From: a virus
Strand: one strand, 5' to 3'
IMG/VR virus record: IMGVR_UViG_3300037587_000536
Coordinates: 1-36,813 of that record
Length of the DNA stretch: 36,813 nt
The notes under the pieces were generated by a model, which searched no databases, was not told the DNA's origin, and was given only the letters and a program-made list of their open reading frames with translations. The translations under genes were made by a program, and so were the position numbers. Below are positions 1 to 8,626 of the stretch, piece after piece. Position 1 is the stretch's first letter; each line of letters opens with the position of its first letter.

Positions 1-2
1 AG

Positions 3-239
3 TGGATTGTTCACCCTCGCTTGCCAGGTGCTAAGACCGCTGCTGAGAAGTGCTTCATGTACCATCGTTCCGCCATTGGCCACGCTTCCAACGTCGCCGG
101 CATGGATAGCAAGGTCGGATACGATGATGAGCAGGACTATTCGTTTGCTCGTACATCGATGTACATGGGTGCTAAGTTGCTGCAAAACAGCGGCGTAGTT
201 GTTATGAATCACGACGGCTCTTCAATCGTCGGCGCATAA
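3..239 (+). CDS. Major capsid protein, C-terminal fragment
   Basis: This reading frame is already open at the left edge and ends in TAA, leaving the last 78 residues. The tail contains an aromatic, Met-rich stretch (CFMYHRSAIGH) followed by a QDYSFART segment and an acidic DHDGSS-type end close to the C-terminus. I recognise this as the C-terminal end of podovirus-type major capsid proteins, from memory and not from a search. It sits directly before the next structural gene, with only 11 bases between, and at the head-side end of a plus-strand block that continues with tail genes. That fits the usual order portal, scaffold, capsid, adaptor. Internal ATG or TTG codons are not believable starts because the open frame continues upstream to the edge. 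Confidence 0.75.
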   Translation, partial: WIVHPRLPGAKTAAEKCFMYHRSAIGHASNVAGMDSKVGYDDEQDYSFARTSMYMGAKLLQNSGVVVMNHDGSSIVGA

Positions 240-250
240 GGAGATAGGTA

Positions 251-1168
251 ATGTCCTATTCAATTTTGAATCCTCCTAGCTTGATTGCTCAAGGTATCGC
301 CCGCGGCACCGATTTGCAGTCTCGCGTTTGGGAGTACAGTTCTGCTGATGACTTGGCGACTGTGACCGGCATCAACTACATTCACAACGCTGCGGCGCTG
401 AGTTTGAAGGCGGGCGACCGCGTTATCTACAATGACACCGGTGACGGCACCACTATCGATCTGACCGCTGTAGCAGGCGCGACGACCGGCACGGCAGTGG
501 GTGCTACTTGTAGCGCTATCGAGCCGATCGGCGAGACCTCCATCGCGTTAAGCAGCGCTGGCACCGGTACCATCCTGATTGGTGATGTCATTGTCATGGG
601 TAACGGTGATCTCACCGAGTACGAGGTTACCACCGGAGACACTGATGTTTCGGATGGCGGCACCCTGGTTATCACGCCGGGATTAGTCGTGGCTACGGTT
701 GTCGGCACTCCCATCAAGGTTGTGTCGGATGTGGTCAACCTGGCTAAAACCATTGATGGCGCTCAAGTTATCTCTGGTCTAGGTGCAACCAAGACCTTGA
801 CCAGGGCTGAATCAGGATCGACCATCCTGTTTGATCGCGCTGCTGGTATCGCGCTCACGCTCCCGGCTTCTGTTCCGGGGCTGGAGTTCGAGATGGTGGT
901 TACGGTTGATCTGACCGCAGCTGCTTATTCGTTCGTAACTGACGGGGCCTTCCTTGTGGGTAGCCTGCTCGGCGGCATCGAGGGGGCAGCAACGGATGAG
1001 ACCCACTTTGCCGACGGCACCTCGCATGTAGGCGTGTCAATGAACAAGACCACCACAGGTGGCTTGATCGGCGGCAAGTTCAAGCTGAAGTGTATTTCCG
1101 CCACGCTCTGGACTATCGAGGGCAACACCAGCTGTACTGCAACACCACTGACTCCGTTTACAACCTAA
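251..1168 (+). CDS. Hypothetical head or decoration protein, 305 aa
   Basis: The start is supported by a strong ribosome binding site (AAGGAGA, 8 bases upstream). The product is low in charge and rich in Thr, Gly, Ala and Val, with alternating hydrophobic residues throughout, as expected of an all-beta virion protein. There is no signal peptide, membrane segment or catalytic motif. A central stretch of short beta-type repeats (GTG, GDVIVMG, GGTLVITPG) is followed by a C-terminal part that looks like a compact beta domain (residues ~185-300). Position right after the capsid gene suggests a head decoration or fibre protein. I do not recognise the family, and the function is inferred from composition and context only. 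A strong UUCG-loop hairpin follows the stop codon. Confidence 0.6.
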   Translation: MSYSILNPPSLIAQGIARGTDLQSRVWEYSSADDLATVTGINYIHNAAALSLKAGDRVIYNDTGDGTTIDLTAVAGATTGTAVGATCSAIEPIGETSIALSSAGTGTILIGDVIVMGNGDLTEYEVTTGDTDVSDGGTLVITPGLVVATVVGTPIKVVSDVVNLAKTIDGAQVISGLGATKTLTRAESGSTILFDRAAGIALTLPASVPGLEFEMVVTVDLTAAAYSFVTDGAFLVGSLLGGIEGAATDETHFADGTSHVGVSMNKTTTGGLIGGKFKLKCISATLWTIEGNTSCTATPLTPFTT

Positions 1169-1177
1169 ACGGTTATA

Positions 1178-1201
1178 GGCCGGGCTCTTCGGGGTCCGGC
1201 C
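1178..1201 (+). terminator. Ten-bp GC-rich hairpin with UUCG tetraloop after the capsid-side genes
   Basis: Ten bases (1178-1187) pair with 1192-1201, counting two G-U pairs, and close a TTCG tetraloop. It begins nine bases after the stop of the 305-aa gene. No proper T-run follows (GCTATCTCTT), so it may act as a weak or partial terminator, or as a stable 3' end that protects abundant capsid message from exonucleases. Confidence 0.6.
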
Positions 1202-1237
1202 GCTATCTCTTCAACCTCTGTACCCATGGAGGTACTG

Positions 1238-2179
1238 ATGCACTTCTTTAAACGACTACTCCCCTTATTCCTAGCCGCTTGCGTTGTATTCCCCGCGAGC
1301 GCCGCTCCCCTTAAGATCCTTGATGCTGACAAAGAGCATTTTTACCGGGCCACGACTGGCTCTGGGTCCGTTGCGAGTCCGTATGGGCTTGGGATTACCG
1401 TTGTTGATGGGATGGAAACATCGCAAGACGGTAATACAGCCGTCAAGGTGTTTATTCAGGATCAAACGACTCAGCCTATCGACCTGTTTATGACAGAAAA
1501 CATAGGTACAGCAACCACGCTAACAGTTGCAACTCAGGGCGAAAATACGGTAACGATGGAGCCGGGCCACGGGCTCATTGTAGGCTACGTTATAGAATCA
1601 TCTACCGCTGAAAACTTCGTCCAGTCTACAGTGATCAATGTCGCTGGTGATGTCATAACTGTTGATACTCCATGGAGTAGAACATTTCCCATAGGGGTCA
1701 CGGTTAATGTAGGAAACCCAAGCCTGGTTGTTAATGGCTCACCGGCATCGCAAGCGATTTACTCTGTTAGCCCTTCAGTTCTGCAAATTATCGATATTAC
1801 GAGGGTAATAGTTAGGCTAGAAGATTCGTCAGCGATGGCGTTCGATACATTTGCCGGGGACGGGGTACTGACAAATGGGGTGGTATTTCGGATTCGTAAC
1901 AGCGATGGCACAACGACAAATCTGTTTAACTGGAAAACAAATGGAGACATGATAGTTCGTTCGTTTGATCATGATTTCCAAACTGGAGTTGGTGGGTCGA
2001 CTAGAGGCTTTGTTGCCAGAAGCACCTGGGCAGGCCCATCTAAGCGGGGGGTCGCGCTTAGAGTTAATGGCGTCCTCGGTGAAGAGTTTGAGACAGTTAT
2101 TCAGGACGACATGACAGCAACTGGGTCAGGTATAGACAAGTTCCAAATTATCGTGCAAGGGCATGTTGTCCAACAATAG
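1238..2179 (+). CDS. Exported virion-region protein with signal peptide, 313 aa
   Basis: I chose the ATG at 1238 rather than the in-frame ATG at 1226 because GGAGG lies seven bases before 1238. From 1238 the protein begins with a textbook Sec signal peptide: Lys and Arg near the start, a Leu/Ala hydrophobic core (LLPLFLAACVVF) and a likely cleavage site after PASA near residue 22. The rest is beta-rich, with Asn, Thr and Val-rich stretches and no Cys after the leader. The central part (residues ~85-160) has TVTMEPGHGLIVG-type beta-sandwich character seen in fibre or receptor-binding modules. A secreted protein between capsid and tail-adaptor genes is unexpected. It could be a host-envelope protein, a superinfection factor, or a virion protein whose hydrophobic start is not a leader. 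Function unknown. Confidence 0.6.
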   Translation: MHFFKRLLPLFLAACVVFPASAAPLKILDADKEHFYRATTGSGSVASPYGLGITVVDGMETSQDGNTAVKVFIQDQTTQPIDLFMTENIGTATTLTVATQGENTVTMEPGHGLIVGYVIESSTAENFVQSTVINVAGDVITVDTPWSRTFPIGVTVNVGNPSLVVNGSPASQAIYSVSPSVLQIIDITRVIVRLEDSSAMAFDTFAGDGVLTNGVVFRIRNSDGTTTNLFNWKTNGDMIVRSFDHDFQTGVGGSTRGFVARSTWAGPSKRGVALRVNGVLGEEFETVIQDDMTATGSGIDKFQIIVQGHVVQQ

Positions 2180-2226
2180 AGTACAATAATCAGGTTGATA
2201 AACAACCAGATCAATGGAGAAAACCA

Positions 2227-2682
2227 ATGGGTAACGCAAAGAAGAAGGTTGATCATATCGCACCGTCTCAACTTAAACAGACCGATTTTGTTCGGCAGTC
2301 GCTGACGATTGTCGCCAAAGAGGGCCAGACGATCGAGGATATTATGGAGCCCAACTCTTGGGCCACCATCTCCCCGAAGGTGCGCGGCTGGGACAAGGTT
2401 GAAGTTATCGCTGAAGACGGCTCATATGTTGCTGAGTTGTTCGTAGTTCAGGTGTCCAAGCTCTGGGTGCGTACCGCGCTGATTAATTTCACCGACCTGT
2501 CGAAAGAAGACCGGGCCGAGGACGATGGGTCGAATGATGATTATTACGCCAAATACCGAGGCACCATCAAGAAGTGGTGCGTAGTTCGCAGAGAGGATGA
2601 CTCGAACGTATCTGAAGGGCTAGAGAGCCGTGAGGATGCCGTGAAATCCATGATCGACTATGAAAAGGCGCTAGCGCGATGA
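2227..2682 (+). CDS. Hypothetical protein, 151 aa, structural block
   Basis: The start follows a GGAG site spaced seven bases away. The protein is charged and soluble. It has a basic N-terminus (KKK at residues 5-7), a probable mixed alpha/beta core around residues 45-85 (VEVIAEDGSYVAELFVVQV) and a Lys/Glu-rich C-terminal helix. A KYRGTIKKWCVVRR segment followed by a helix ending LESREDAVKSMIDYEKAL looks like a small globular fold of the type seen in head-completion accessory proteins, but I cannot assign a family. It lies between the exported protein and the tail adaptor, and its last codons overlap the next gene (ATGATG inside the stop region). The 17 bases around its ribosome binding site recur exactly before an early gene at 26847. 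Confidence 0.6.
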   Translation: MGNAKKKVDHIAPSQLKQTDFVRQSLTIVAKEGQTIEDIMEPNSWATISPKVRGWDKVEVIAEDGSYVAELFVVQVSKLWVRTALINFTDLSKEDRAEDDGSNDDYYAKYRGTIKKWCVVRREDDSNVSEGLESREDAVKSMIDYEKALAR

Positions 2683-2900
2683 TGGTCGAGATAGAGACAG
2701 TCACCGGCGATAAGCAGTTAATCGGAATCGACTGTATCCGTCATGTTGTTAAACACAAATCAAATGTTTCTGATGCTGATGATGAGCCTCTGGCTGTTCT
2801 CTACATTGAAGGCATGAGTGGTGAAACTGTTCTGAAGCATTCGTATGACGCATTCAAGCGAGTGCTTGATGGCGGCGGCGTTAAGATTATCCGGGGGTAA
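2679..2900 (+). CDS. Hypothetical small protein, 73 aa
   Basis: The start overlaps the stop of the preceding gene by four bases, a sign of translational coupling. Two tandem ATGs (2679 and 2682) are both possible starts. The product is short and acidic in the middle (DADDE) with beta-type stretches, and it ends three bases before the tail-adaptor start. I see no motif. The tight coupling to both neighbours suggests a virion assembly role, but no family is recognised. Confidence 0.55.
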   Translation: MMVEIETVTGDKQLIGIDCIRHVVKHKSNVSDADDEPLAVLYIEGMSGETVLKHSYDAFKRVLDGGGVKIIRG

Positions 2901-2902
2901 TT

Positions 2903-3529
2903 ATGGCAACCAGGCTTGGCATCTATAACGAAGCTCTCCGCTTGATGGGCTCTAGGCAGCTGGCTAATCTCGATGAGAACCGGGAGCCTCGCCGGCTGTT
3001 AGATGCCGCCTGGGATGCCAACGCTCATGATAGCTGGCTGGAGCAGGCTGATTGGAACTTCGCTCTGGCATCGGCAAAGATTAGCGCCGATCCTAGCTTT
3101 ACCAAGGTCTGGGGTTACGCTAACGCATACAATCACCCTGAAGATATGGTTCGTCCTTCTGGCATTTATGCTGATGAGTACATGCAAGTGCCGATCAGGG
3201 AATATATGGATGAGGGGAAATTTTGGTTCCTTGAATCTGTGGAGTCCATTTATGTCCAGTACGTCTCGAGAGAGGCGACCAAAGGAGGTGATCTCGGTCT
3301 ATGGCCAGCGTCGTTTACCAAGTACGTTGCGGCCTTCCTTGCTGTCGAAGTTGCTCCAAATTTAAAGAACGATATCGACGGTGAAAAGCTTAGGAAAATA
3401 TTTGAAGGCCGAGAGCTTGAGGCTAGGTCTAAAGATGGCCTCAAGTCTCCATCCAAATCCCTACCAGTTGGCAGCTGGATCAATTCACGCCTTGCCGGTT
3501 CGCGCCGTGACGGTGGCTTTAGAGCATAG
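2903..3529 (+). CDS. Tail tubular protein A-like adaptor, 208 aa
   Basis: The N-terminus (RLGIYNEALRLMGSRQL) and the helical pattern that follows, with a conserved-looking WLEQADWNFAL segment at about residues 45-55, match the podovirus tail tubular protein A / gp11-like family. In T7 that protein forms the ring joining the portal to the tail nozzle. The order here (this gene, then a large nozzle-type protein, then ejection proteins) repeats the T7-type order, which supports the call. The length is within the family's usual range of roughly 190-210 residues. It starts two bases after the previous stop. Confidence rests on pattern and synteny, not on an alignment. Confidence 0.75.
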   Translation: MATRLGIYNEALRLMGSRQLANLDENREPRRLLDAAWDANAHDSWLEQADWNFALASAKISADPSFTKVWGYANAYNHPEDMVRPSGIYADEYMQVPIREYMDEGKFWFLESVESIYVQYVSREATKGGDLGLWPASFTKYVAAFLAVEVAPNLKNDIDGEKLRKIFEGRELEARSKDGLKSPSKSLPVGSWINSRLAGSRRDGGFRA

Positions 3530-3539
3530 GAGATAATCA

Positions 3540-6170
3540 ATGCCTCGGCAGAATGTGCCATTACTGGCGTTTAACCGGGGCATCATTTCCCCCAAAGGCC
3601 TGGCTCGGGTAGATCTGGACCGCATGCCTTTTTCTGCTGATATTCAGCGCAACTGGATACCTCGCACCCTCGGCAGCATGACGCTGCGCCCTGGCTGGCA
3701 GTTCATTCACAGCACCGCATCAGACAATGCCGCTTACCACCTTCCGTTTGTATTCGCCACCGATGACACTGCGCTGATCGAGTTCACAAACAACCTGCTT
3801 CGGGTAACGGTTGATGATGTGCTTGTTACCAGGCCTGCTGTCACTGCGGCAGTAGCTAATGGCGGATTCGATACTGACCTGACAAGCTGGACTGATGCAG
3901 ATGAGACAACTGCTGCGTCGACTTGGAAGACCGGCGGCTACCTATCGCTGGTTGGAACCGGCACCGACTACGCTATTCGTCGTCAAGAGGTGACGGTAAC
4001 CGAAACCGGCACTCAGCACGCGCTTAATTTTGAGATCGAACGTGGCCCGGTTGATGTCCGAGTAGGGTCGGCATCGGGGTTGAGTGACTACATCGACGCG
4101 GCCCTTCTTACTGGTACCCACTCGATCGCCTTCACGCCCACAGGTAACTTTTTCATTGAGTTCAGGAGCAATCTGCTGCGCGAAGTTTTGGTTAATTCGG
4201 TTGCTGTCGATGCTGCTGGTGTGATGGCGCTAGTTTCTCCGTATGCCGCTGCTGATCTGGAGTTTATCCGGTACAGCCAGTCTGCTGACGTTATATTTCT
4301 GGCGGCAAAAGGGCACAAGCAGAAGCGCTTGGAGCGCCGAGGGGTTAGTTCGTGGAGCCTGGTCGATTACGATTCCAATGACGGGCCATTCAATAGCATC
4401 AACTCAACAGTAACAACGATCACGCCGAGCGCTTTGGCTGGCAACATTACGCTGACCGCTTCAGATGATCTGTTTAGTGCGGATCAGGTTGGCGGCCTAT
4501 TCCGTCTGGAGTCGTCGGGACAGACCGTAGAGGCCGCAATAACTGCCGAGGCAACATTTACTGACCCGGTTCGCATCACCGGCGTCGGCAGCAGCCGAGG
4601 CTTTGCCGTTACGGTATCAAACACGTTTGTAGCAACGATTACCCTTCAGAGATCAATCGGCGAGCCTGGCGACTGGCAGGACGTTGAGAGCTACACGGTG
4701 CCAACATCAAAGACGTTCAATGACGAACTGGACAACCAAATTATTTTTTATCGTATCGGCGTCAAGTCTGGCGATTTCACATCAGGAACGGTCGACGTCA
4801 ACTTGTCGTTCACCGGTGGTACTGCGGTAGGTGTCGCGCGGATAACAGGGTTTACCAGTTCGCTTGTGGTTGATGCCGAGGTGCTTGATGCTATGGGCAG
4901 TACTGATGCGACCGCTATCTGGTATGAAGGGATCTGGTCAACCAAGAACGGATTCCCTAGTTCGGTTGCTTTGTTCGAGGGTCGGCTGTGGTGGGCAGGT
5001 AAAAACTTTTGGTTCGGCTCTGTCTCTGATGCCTTTAATTCGTTCGATCTGGATGTCGAGGGCGATAGCGGGCCTATCATTCGGGTCATTGGTTCCGGGC
5101 CGGTCGACACTATAAGCTGGCTGCTGCCATTAAATAGATTGCTTGCCGGCACCGCTGGAAGCGTAATCACTGCAAAATCATCATCGTTCGATGAGCCTTT
5201 AACGCCAACAAATTTCAACCTAAAGAGTCCGGACACACAAGGGGCGGATAACATCGATGCCCTTCAGGTGGATGATCGCGGTGTTTATGTCAACCGAAGC
5301 CAGACGCGGGTGATGGAATTGCAATATGACGGAAGCAAGTTCACCTATGCATCGATTGATTTAATGATCTTGGTTCCAGATCTTGCCCGGATTGGTATTA
5401 AGCGGATAGGGGTGCAGCGGAAGCCTGATACCCGAGTTCATGTAATTCTGAATGACGGCACGGTAATTATGCTGATCACTGACCCAGCTGAAGAGGTCAA
5501 AGCCTGGATCACTATCGATACCGATGGGTTGATTGAAGATGTCGTGGTGCTGCCTGGTATTGAAGAGGATCAAGTTTATTACGTGGTCAATCGTACCGGC
5601 GGCCGGTATCTGGAAAAGTGGGCGCTTGAATCTGAGTGCGAAGGGGCGGCCACCAACAAGCAGGGCGACAGCTTCATCACATCAGCCGGGCAGATCATTA
5701 CCGGCCTTGATCATCTTGAGGGTAAAGCGGTTGTGGTATGGGCCGATAGCAAGGACCGCGGCACTTTCACTGTTGCGTCTGGGCAAATCGATCTCGGAAC
5801 AAGCTTTACCAGCGTGATGGTCGGGCTTAGTTATGACGCCTTATTCAAGTCGAGCAAGCTGGCTTATGCCGCCGGTATGGGTACCGCACTGACCCAACGG
5901 AAGAAGGTTTCTCAGGTGGCGCTGATACTGCACAACACGCATGCTCAAGGGGTCAAGTACGGCACTGAATTACCCCTTGATGATATGCCGCAATATGAGT
6001 TCGGCGCCCAGGTTGATCAGGATTTTTTTTGGGAGCATTACGATGCGCCGGCGATCGAGGTTAATGGTGAATGGGGAACCGATGAGCGGCTGTTTATCAC
6101 TGCGGCGGCGCCCCGGCCGGCAACTGTTCTGTGCGTAGTTCCTACCCTGGTGACGCATGACAAGTCCTAA
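3540..6170 (+). CDS. Tail nozzle / tail tubular protein B-like, 876 aa
   Basis: A good ribosome binding site (AGGAGA) precedes the ATG. The N-terminus has the pattern that opens many podovirus tail nozzle-type proteins: FNRGIISPKGLARVD, then NWIPRTLGSM and RPGWQFI at residues ~45-60. The rest is a long beta-rich protein of the size expected for a nozzle (T7 gp12 is about 800 residues). Internal segments look like carbohydrate-binding or beta-propeller-like modules (for example residues 100-230 and 270-430). It directly follows the adaptor gene and overlaps the next gene by 14 bases. In T7-like particles the hexameric nozzle binds the adaptor ring and fibres and lets DNA leave. The distant similarity to T7 gp12 is inferred. 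Confidence 0.75.
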   Translation: MPRQNVPLLAFNRGIISPKGLARVDLDRMPFSADIQRNWIPRTLGSMTLRPGWQFIHSTASDNAAYHLPFVFATDDTALIEFTNNLLRVTVDDVLVTRPAVTAAVANGGFDTDLTSWTDADETTAASTWKTGGYLSLVGTGTDYAIRRQEVTVTETGTQHALNFEIERGPVDVRVGSASGLSDYIDAALLTGTHSIAFTPTGNFFIEFRSNLLREVLVNSVAVDAAGVMALVSPYAAADLEFIRYSQSADVIFLAAKGHKQKRLERRGVSSWSLVDYDSNDGPFNSINSTVTTITPSALAGNITLTASDDLFSADQVGGLFRLESSGQTVEAAITAEATFTDPVRITGVGSSRGFAVTVSNTFVATITLQRSIGEPGDWQDVESYTVPTSKTFNDELDNQIIFYRIGVKSGDFTSGTVDVNLSFTGGTAVGVARITGFTSSLVVDAEVLDAMGSTDATAIWYEGIWSTKNGFPSSVALFEGRLWWAGKNFWFGSVSDAFNSFDLDVEGDSGPIIRVIGSGPVDTISWLLPLNRLLAGTAGSVITAKSSSFDEPLTPTNFNLKSPDTQGADNIDALQVDDRGVYVNRSQTRVMELQYDGSKFTYASIDLMILVPDLARIGIKRIGVQRKPDTRVHVILNDGTVIMLITDPAEEVKAWITIDTDGLIEDVVVLPGIEEDQVYYVVNRTGGRYLEKWALESECEGAATNKQGDSFITSAGQIITGLDHLEGKAVVVWADSKDRGTFTVASGQIDLGTSFTSVMVGLSYDALFKSSKLAYAAGMGTALTQRKKVSQVALILHNTHAQGVKYGTELPLDDMPQYEFGAQVDQDFFWEHYDAPAIEVNGEWGTDERLFITAAAPRPATVLCVVPTLVTHDKS

Positions 6171-6534
6171 GCCAATCATCCGGACGGCAACTGCTGCTGA
6201 CCTGGATGAGTTTTATGGCGATGACCGCCCATCGGCAAGCATGCGGGCTATCGTTGTCGAGCTTGATGGCAAAGTCGCGGGGGTGGCGGGAATCTCGTAT
6301 CATGGCAACCAGATGACAGCCTTCAGCAAGATGCATGATGTGCTGCGGAATTATCCGGTGACTATCATGAAGGCAGCCAAGCGATTTACCAGTATTTTGA
6401 ACAAGCATGGCCGCAATGTATTTGCTATCGCCGCTTGTTATGAGAAAGGATCTGATCGCTTTCTTGAGCGGGTAGGGTTTACGTTCATAGGCGAGACTAA
6501 CGAGGGGAGGGTTTATCAATGGCTCAAGCAGTAG
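6157..6534 (+). CDS. GNAT-fold, T7 gp13-like (DUF2833) protein, 125 aa
   Basis: The protein begins IIRTATAADLDEFYG, continues with a beta-strand pair (RAIVVELDGKVAGVAGISYH) and ends with a FLERVGFTFIGET segment. This is the outline of a small GNAT acetyltransferase fold. The acetyl-CoA loop (R/QxxGxG/A) is not recognisable, so enzyme activity is doubtful. In T7-like phages gp13 occupies the same place, between tail nozzle and gp14-like ejection protein, and belongs to the same fold clan. It overlaps its neighbours by 14 bases upstream and 16 bases downstream. It may assist assembly of the ejection complex or act as a virion-associated protein. Confidence 0.6.
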   Translation: MTSPKPIIRTATAADLDEFYGDDRPSASMRAIVVELDGKVAGVAGISYHGNQMTAFSKMHDVLRNYPVTIMKAAKRFTSILNKHGRNVFAIAACYEKGSDRFLERVGFTFIGETNEGRVYQWLKQ

Positions 6535-7058
6535 TGCCAATGCTTATAGCTGGTACAGTGATGTCAGCCGGCGGCTCTCTCATGCAGGGCAGGGCGGATC
6601 AGAAATCAGCTGACTTCCAAGCCGCACAGCTTGATCGGAACGCCATCGCGACTGAAGCAACAAGCCAGCGAGTAGCTATTGAAGAGCGGCGCAAGGCCAC
6701 GCTGATGCAGTCAAGGGCTCGGGCGGTAGCTGCGGCCGGTGGCGGCACCACTACCGATGTAGGCGTTGCCGACATCCTTGCCAAGATCGATGCCGAGGGT
6801 GAGTTTAACGCACTGTCTGCTCTATTCGAGGGCTCGGAGAGAGCGACCGGTATGAGGACGCAGGCGACAGGGAAGCGCTTCGAAGGTAAGGCAGCAAAAC
6901 GGGCAGGAGTGATGAAGGCATTAAGTACAGTATTTACTGGCGCCGCGGCGGTCGGATCAAGAATGCCTGGTGGAGGAGGAGGTGGGTTGTCTAGCGCTGC
7001 GCTTAAGAAACCCGGTTCTGCTGGAAGTGTTGGTTATGGCGGAGGGGTAGGATTGTAA
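6519..7058 (+). CDS. Internal virion (ejection) protein, T7 gp14-like, 179 aa
   Basis: A strong site (GGGAGG) sits before the ATG, which overlaps the previous gene by 16 bases. The protein has a hydrophobic N-terminus (residues ~5-20, VPMLIAGTVMSAGGSLM), then an Ala/Gln/Glu-rich helix with many Arg and Lys residues, and ends in a Gly-rich tail (GGGGGG near residue 155 and further GG pairs). Hydrophobic start, long helix and small size are the hallmarks of T7 gp14-type ejection proteins, which form a channel in the outer membrane on DNA delivery. Its place before two larger internal proteins matches gp14, gp15, gp16 order. Confidence 0.65.
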   Translation: MAQAVVPMLIAGTVMSAGGSLMQGRADQKSADFQAAQLDRNAIATEATSQRVAIEERRKATLMQSRARAVAAAGGGTTTDVGVADILAKIDAEGEFNALSALFEGSERATGMRTQATGKRFEGKAAKRAGVMKALSTVFTGAAAVGSRMPGGGGGGLSSAALKKPGSAGSVGYGGGVGL

Positions 7059-8626
7059 TGCCACAATTACCAGATCCAACGGGCATGGCCCGAAGAATTC
7101 CAAGCGGGCAACGAGCCATAGCTTCGGCCAGACAGCAGATTGGTGGAGACTTGGGTGGTTCTTTGCTCAAACTCGGGGAGCAGATGGCCGACACGCAGGA
7201 TCGCTATGACCTGTCCCTAGCAAAATCGAAATGGGTTGGCGCCAGGGCAAATGCTGAATCTGAGTTTGATGGCGATAAAGAATTCGGCACCATGGAAAAC
7301 CGGTACCGCGACGGGTTAACCAAGCAGATGGATGACATCGGCGGCGGTATCCGGAATTCCCAGCTACGGGAGCAATTCCGGCTCCAGCAAGAATCGGATC
7401 TTGAGTTGGGATCTGTTCGGATACAAGGCAAGGCCTGGGGTGTTGAAAAGGACCACCATAAAGCATTGCTGGTTGATGACCTTGCCAATCTGCGTGAGTC
7501 TGCGCTGAAGATGAATAGCGCTGAGGCGATCGAGACAATGCAGGAGCGCATTGGTGCGGCTTCTGAGATGGGTTACCTGTCCGACACCGAGGCCGCCACC
7601 CTTCGACAAAAGAACGCAGTTGATTACGCGGTGAGCAAGGTCGAGATGGCGCCGGCCAGTGAGCGGGAAGATCTGCTAAAGACTCCGCTCGGCAAATACA
7701 TTCCAGCCGACAAGGCGCAGGACATCCGCGAGAAGGCCAAGGCCGAGCGCATTGAGAATGAATCGATGCTCACCGTTGATGTCTGGATGGCCGATGGGCT
7801 ATCGCTTGATCAGGGCATGACGGAAGCCAGTAAGATCAAAGATCCTGATGTTCGCAAGGCGACCGAAGAGCGCTTTAAGCTGCAGTACCAGGTCGAGAAG
7901 AAAGTCGTTCAGGATGAGCAAAACGATCTCTATCAGGATTACGCCTCTCAGATAGAGAATGGCGAAGTCGCTTACGACAATATCCCCCGTGACGACCGGG
8001 ACAAGATGACAGTGATCCAGCGAAGTAATCTGCAGCGGGTTGCTGCTGACAGGGCCACCGGCAAGCCGGTAAAGACTGATATCGCCACCTACGACCATCT
8101 GAATGTGTTGCTGGGCAACAAGGACTACACTGAGGCCCGACAGTATTACCTGGACAACTATCCGAAGTTGAGTCAGTCCGATCGCAAGGCTTATTCCAAG
8201 ATCACAGTCGACGCGATGAATGAGTCGGTTGATGTAGAATCCTTTTTCACAAACAAGGCGTACCTCAAAAGTGCCACGGACTTGGCCAATATCACTGGCG
8301 ACAAAGCGATAGTTTTGCAGCAGCGCTTTGATACATGGTTCCAAGGATTCCAGTTGTCTAATGATGGTAAGCTGCCGACTGATGCAGAGAGCCAGAAAAC
8401 GATTGACAGGCTTGTTATTGATCGCCCGGTAGACTGGGCCTTTGACCCGTATTTCTTTGAATCACCTGACGCACCGGCAGAGTTATTGCTTGAGGGTGAA
8501 AACCAGAAGCATGTCAATATGGTCTCTGCTGCATTTGAAAAGCAGTTTGGTCGAGAGGCTACGGTCGATGAGTTATGGACACACTATCTGAGCAACAAGC
8601 GTAAGGGTAAATTTGATGGCGATTGA
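7058..8626 (+). CDS. Internal virion (ejection) protein, gp15 position, 522 aa
   Basis: Coupled to the previous gene by a TAATG overlap. The sequence is largely helical, highly charged and without membrane segments. It has long Glu, Lys and Gln-rich stretches (residues ~40-260) and a C-terminal VDELWTHYLSNKRKGKFDGD end. In the T7 gp14-gp15-gp16 order it occupies the gp15 slot. Such proteins are stored in the capsid and travel into the periplasm during infection to extend the ejection channel. There is no direct sequence motif that proves this, so the call is from composition, size and position. The ATG of the next gene lies inside its last codons. Confidence 0.6.
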   Translation: MPQLPDPTGMARRIPSGQRAIASARQQIGGDLGGSLLKLGEQMADTQDRYDLSLAKSKWVGARANAESEFDGDKEFGTMENRYRDGLTKQMDDIGGGIRNSQLREQFRLQQESDLELGSVRIQGKAWGVEKDHHKALLVDDLANLRESALKMNSAEAIETMQERIGAASEMGYLSDTEAATLRQKNAVDYAVSKVEMAPASEREDLLKTPLGKYIPADKAQDIREKAKAERIENESMLTVDVWMADGLSLDQGMTEASKIKDPDVRKATEERFKLQYQVEKKVVQDEQNDLYQDYASQIENGEVAYDNIPRDDRDKMTVIQRSNLQRVAADRATGKPVKTDIATYDHLNVLLGNKDYTEARQYYLDNYPKLSQSDRKAYSKITVDAMNESVDVESFFTNKAYLKSATDLANITGDKAIVLQQRFDTWFQGFQLSNDGKLPTDAESQKTIDRLVIDRPVDWAFDPYFFESPDAPAELLLEGENQKHVNMVSAAFEKQFGREATVDELWTHYLSNKRKGKFDGD

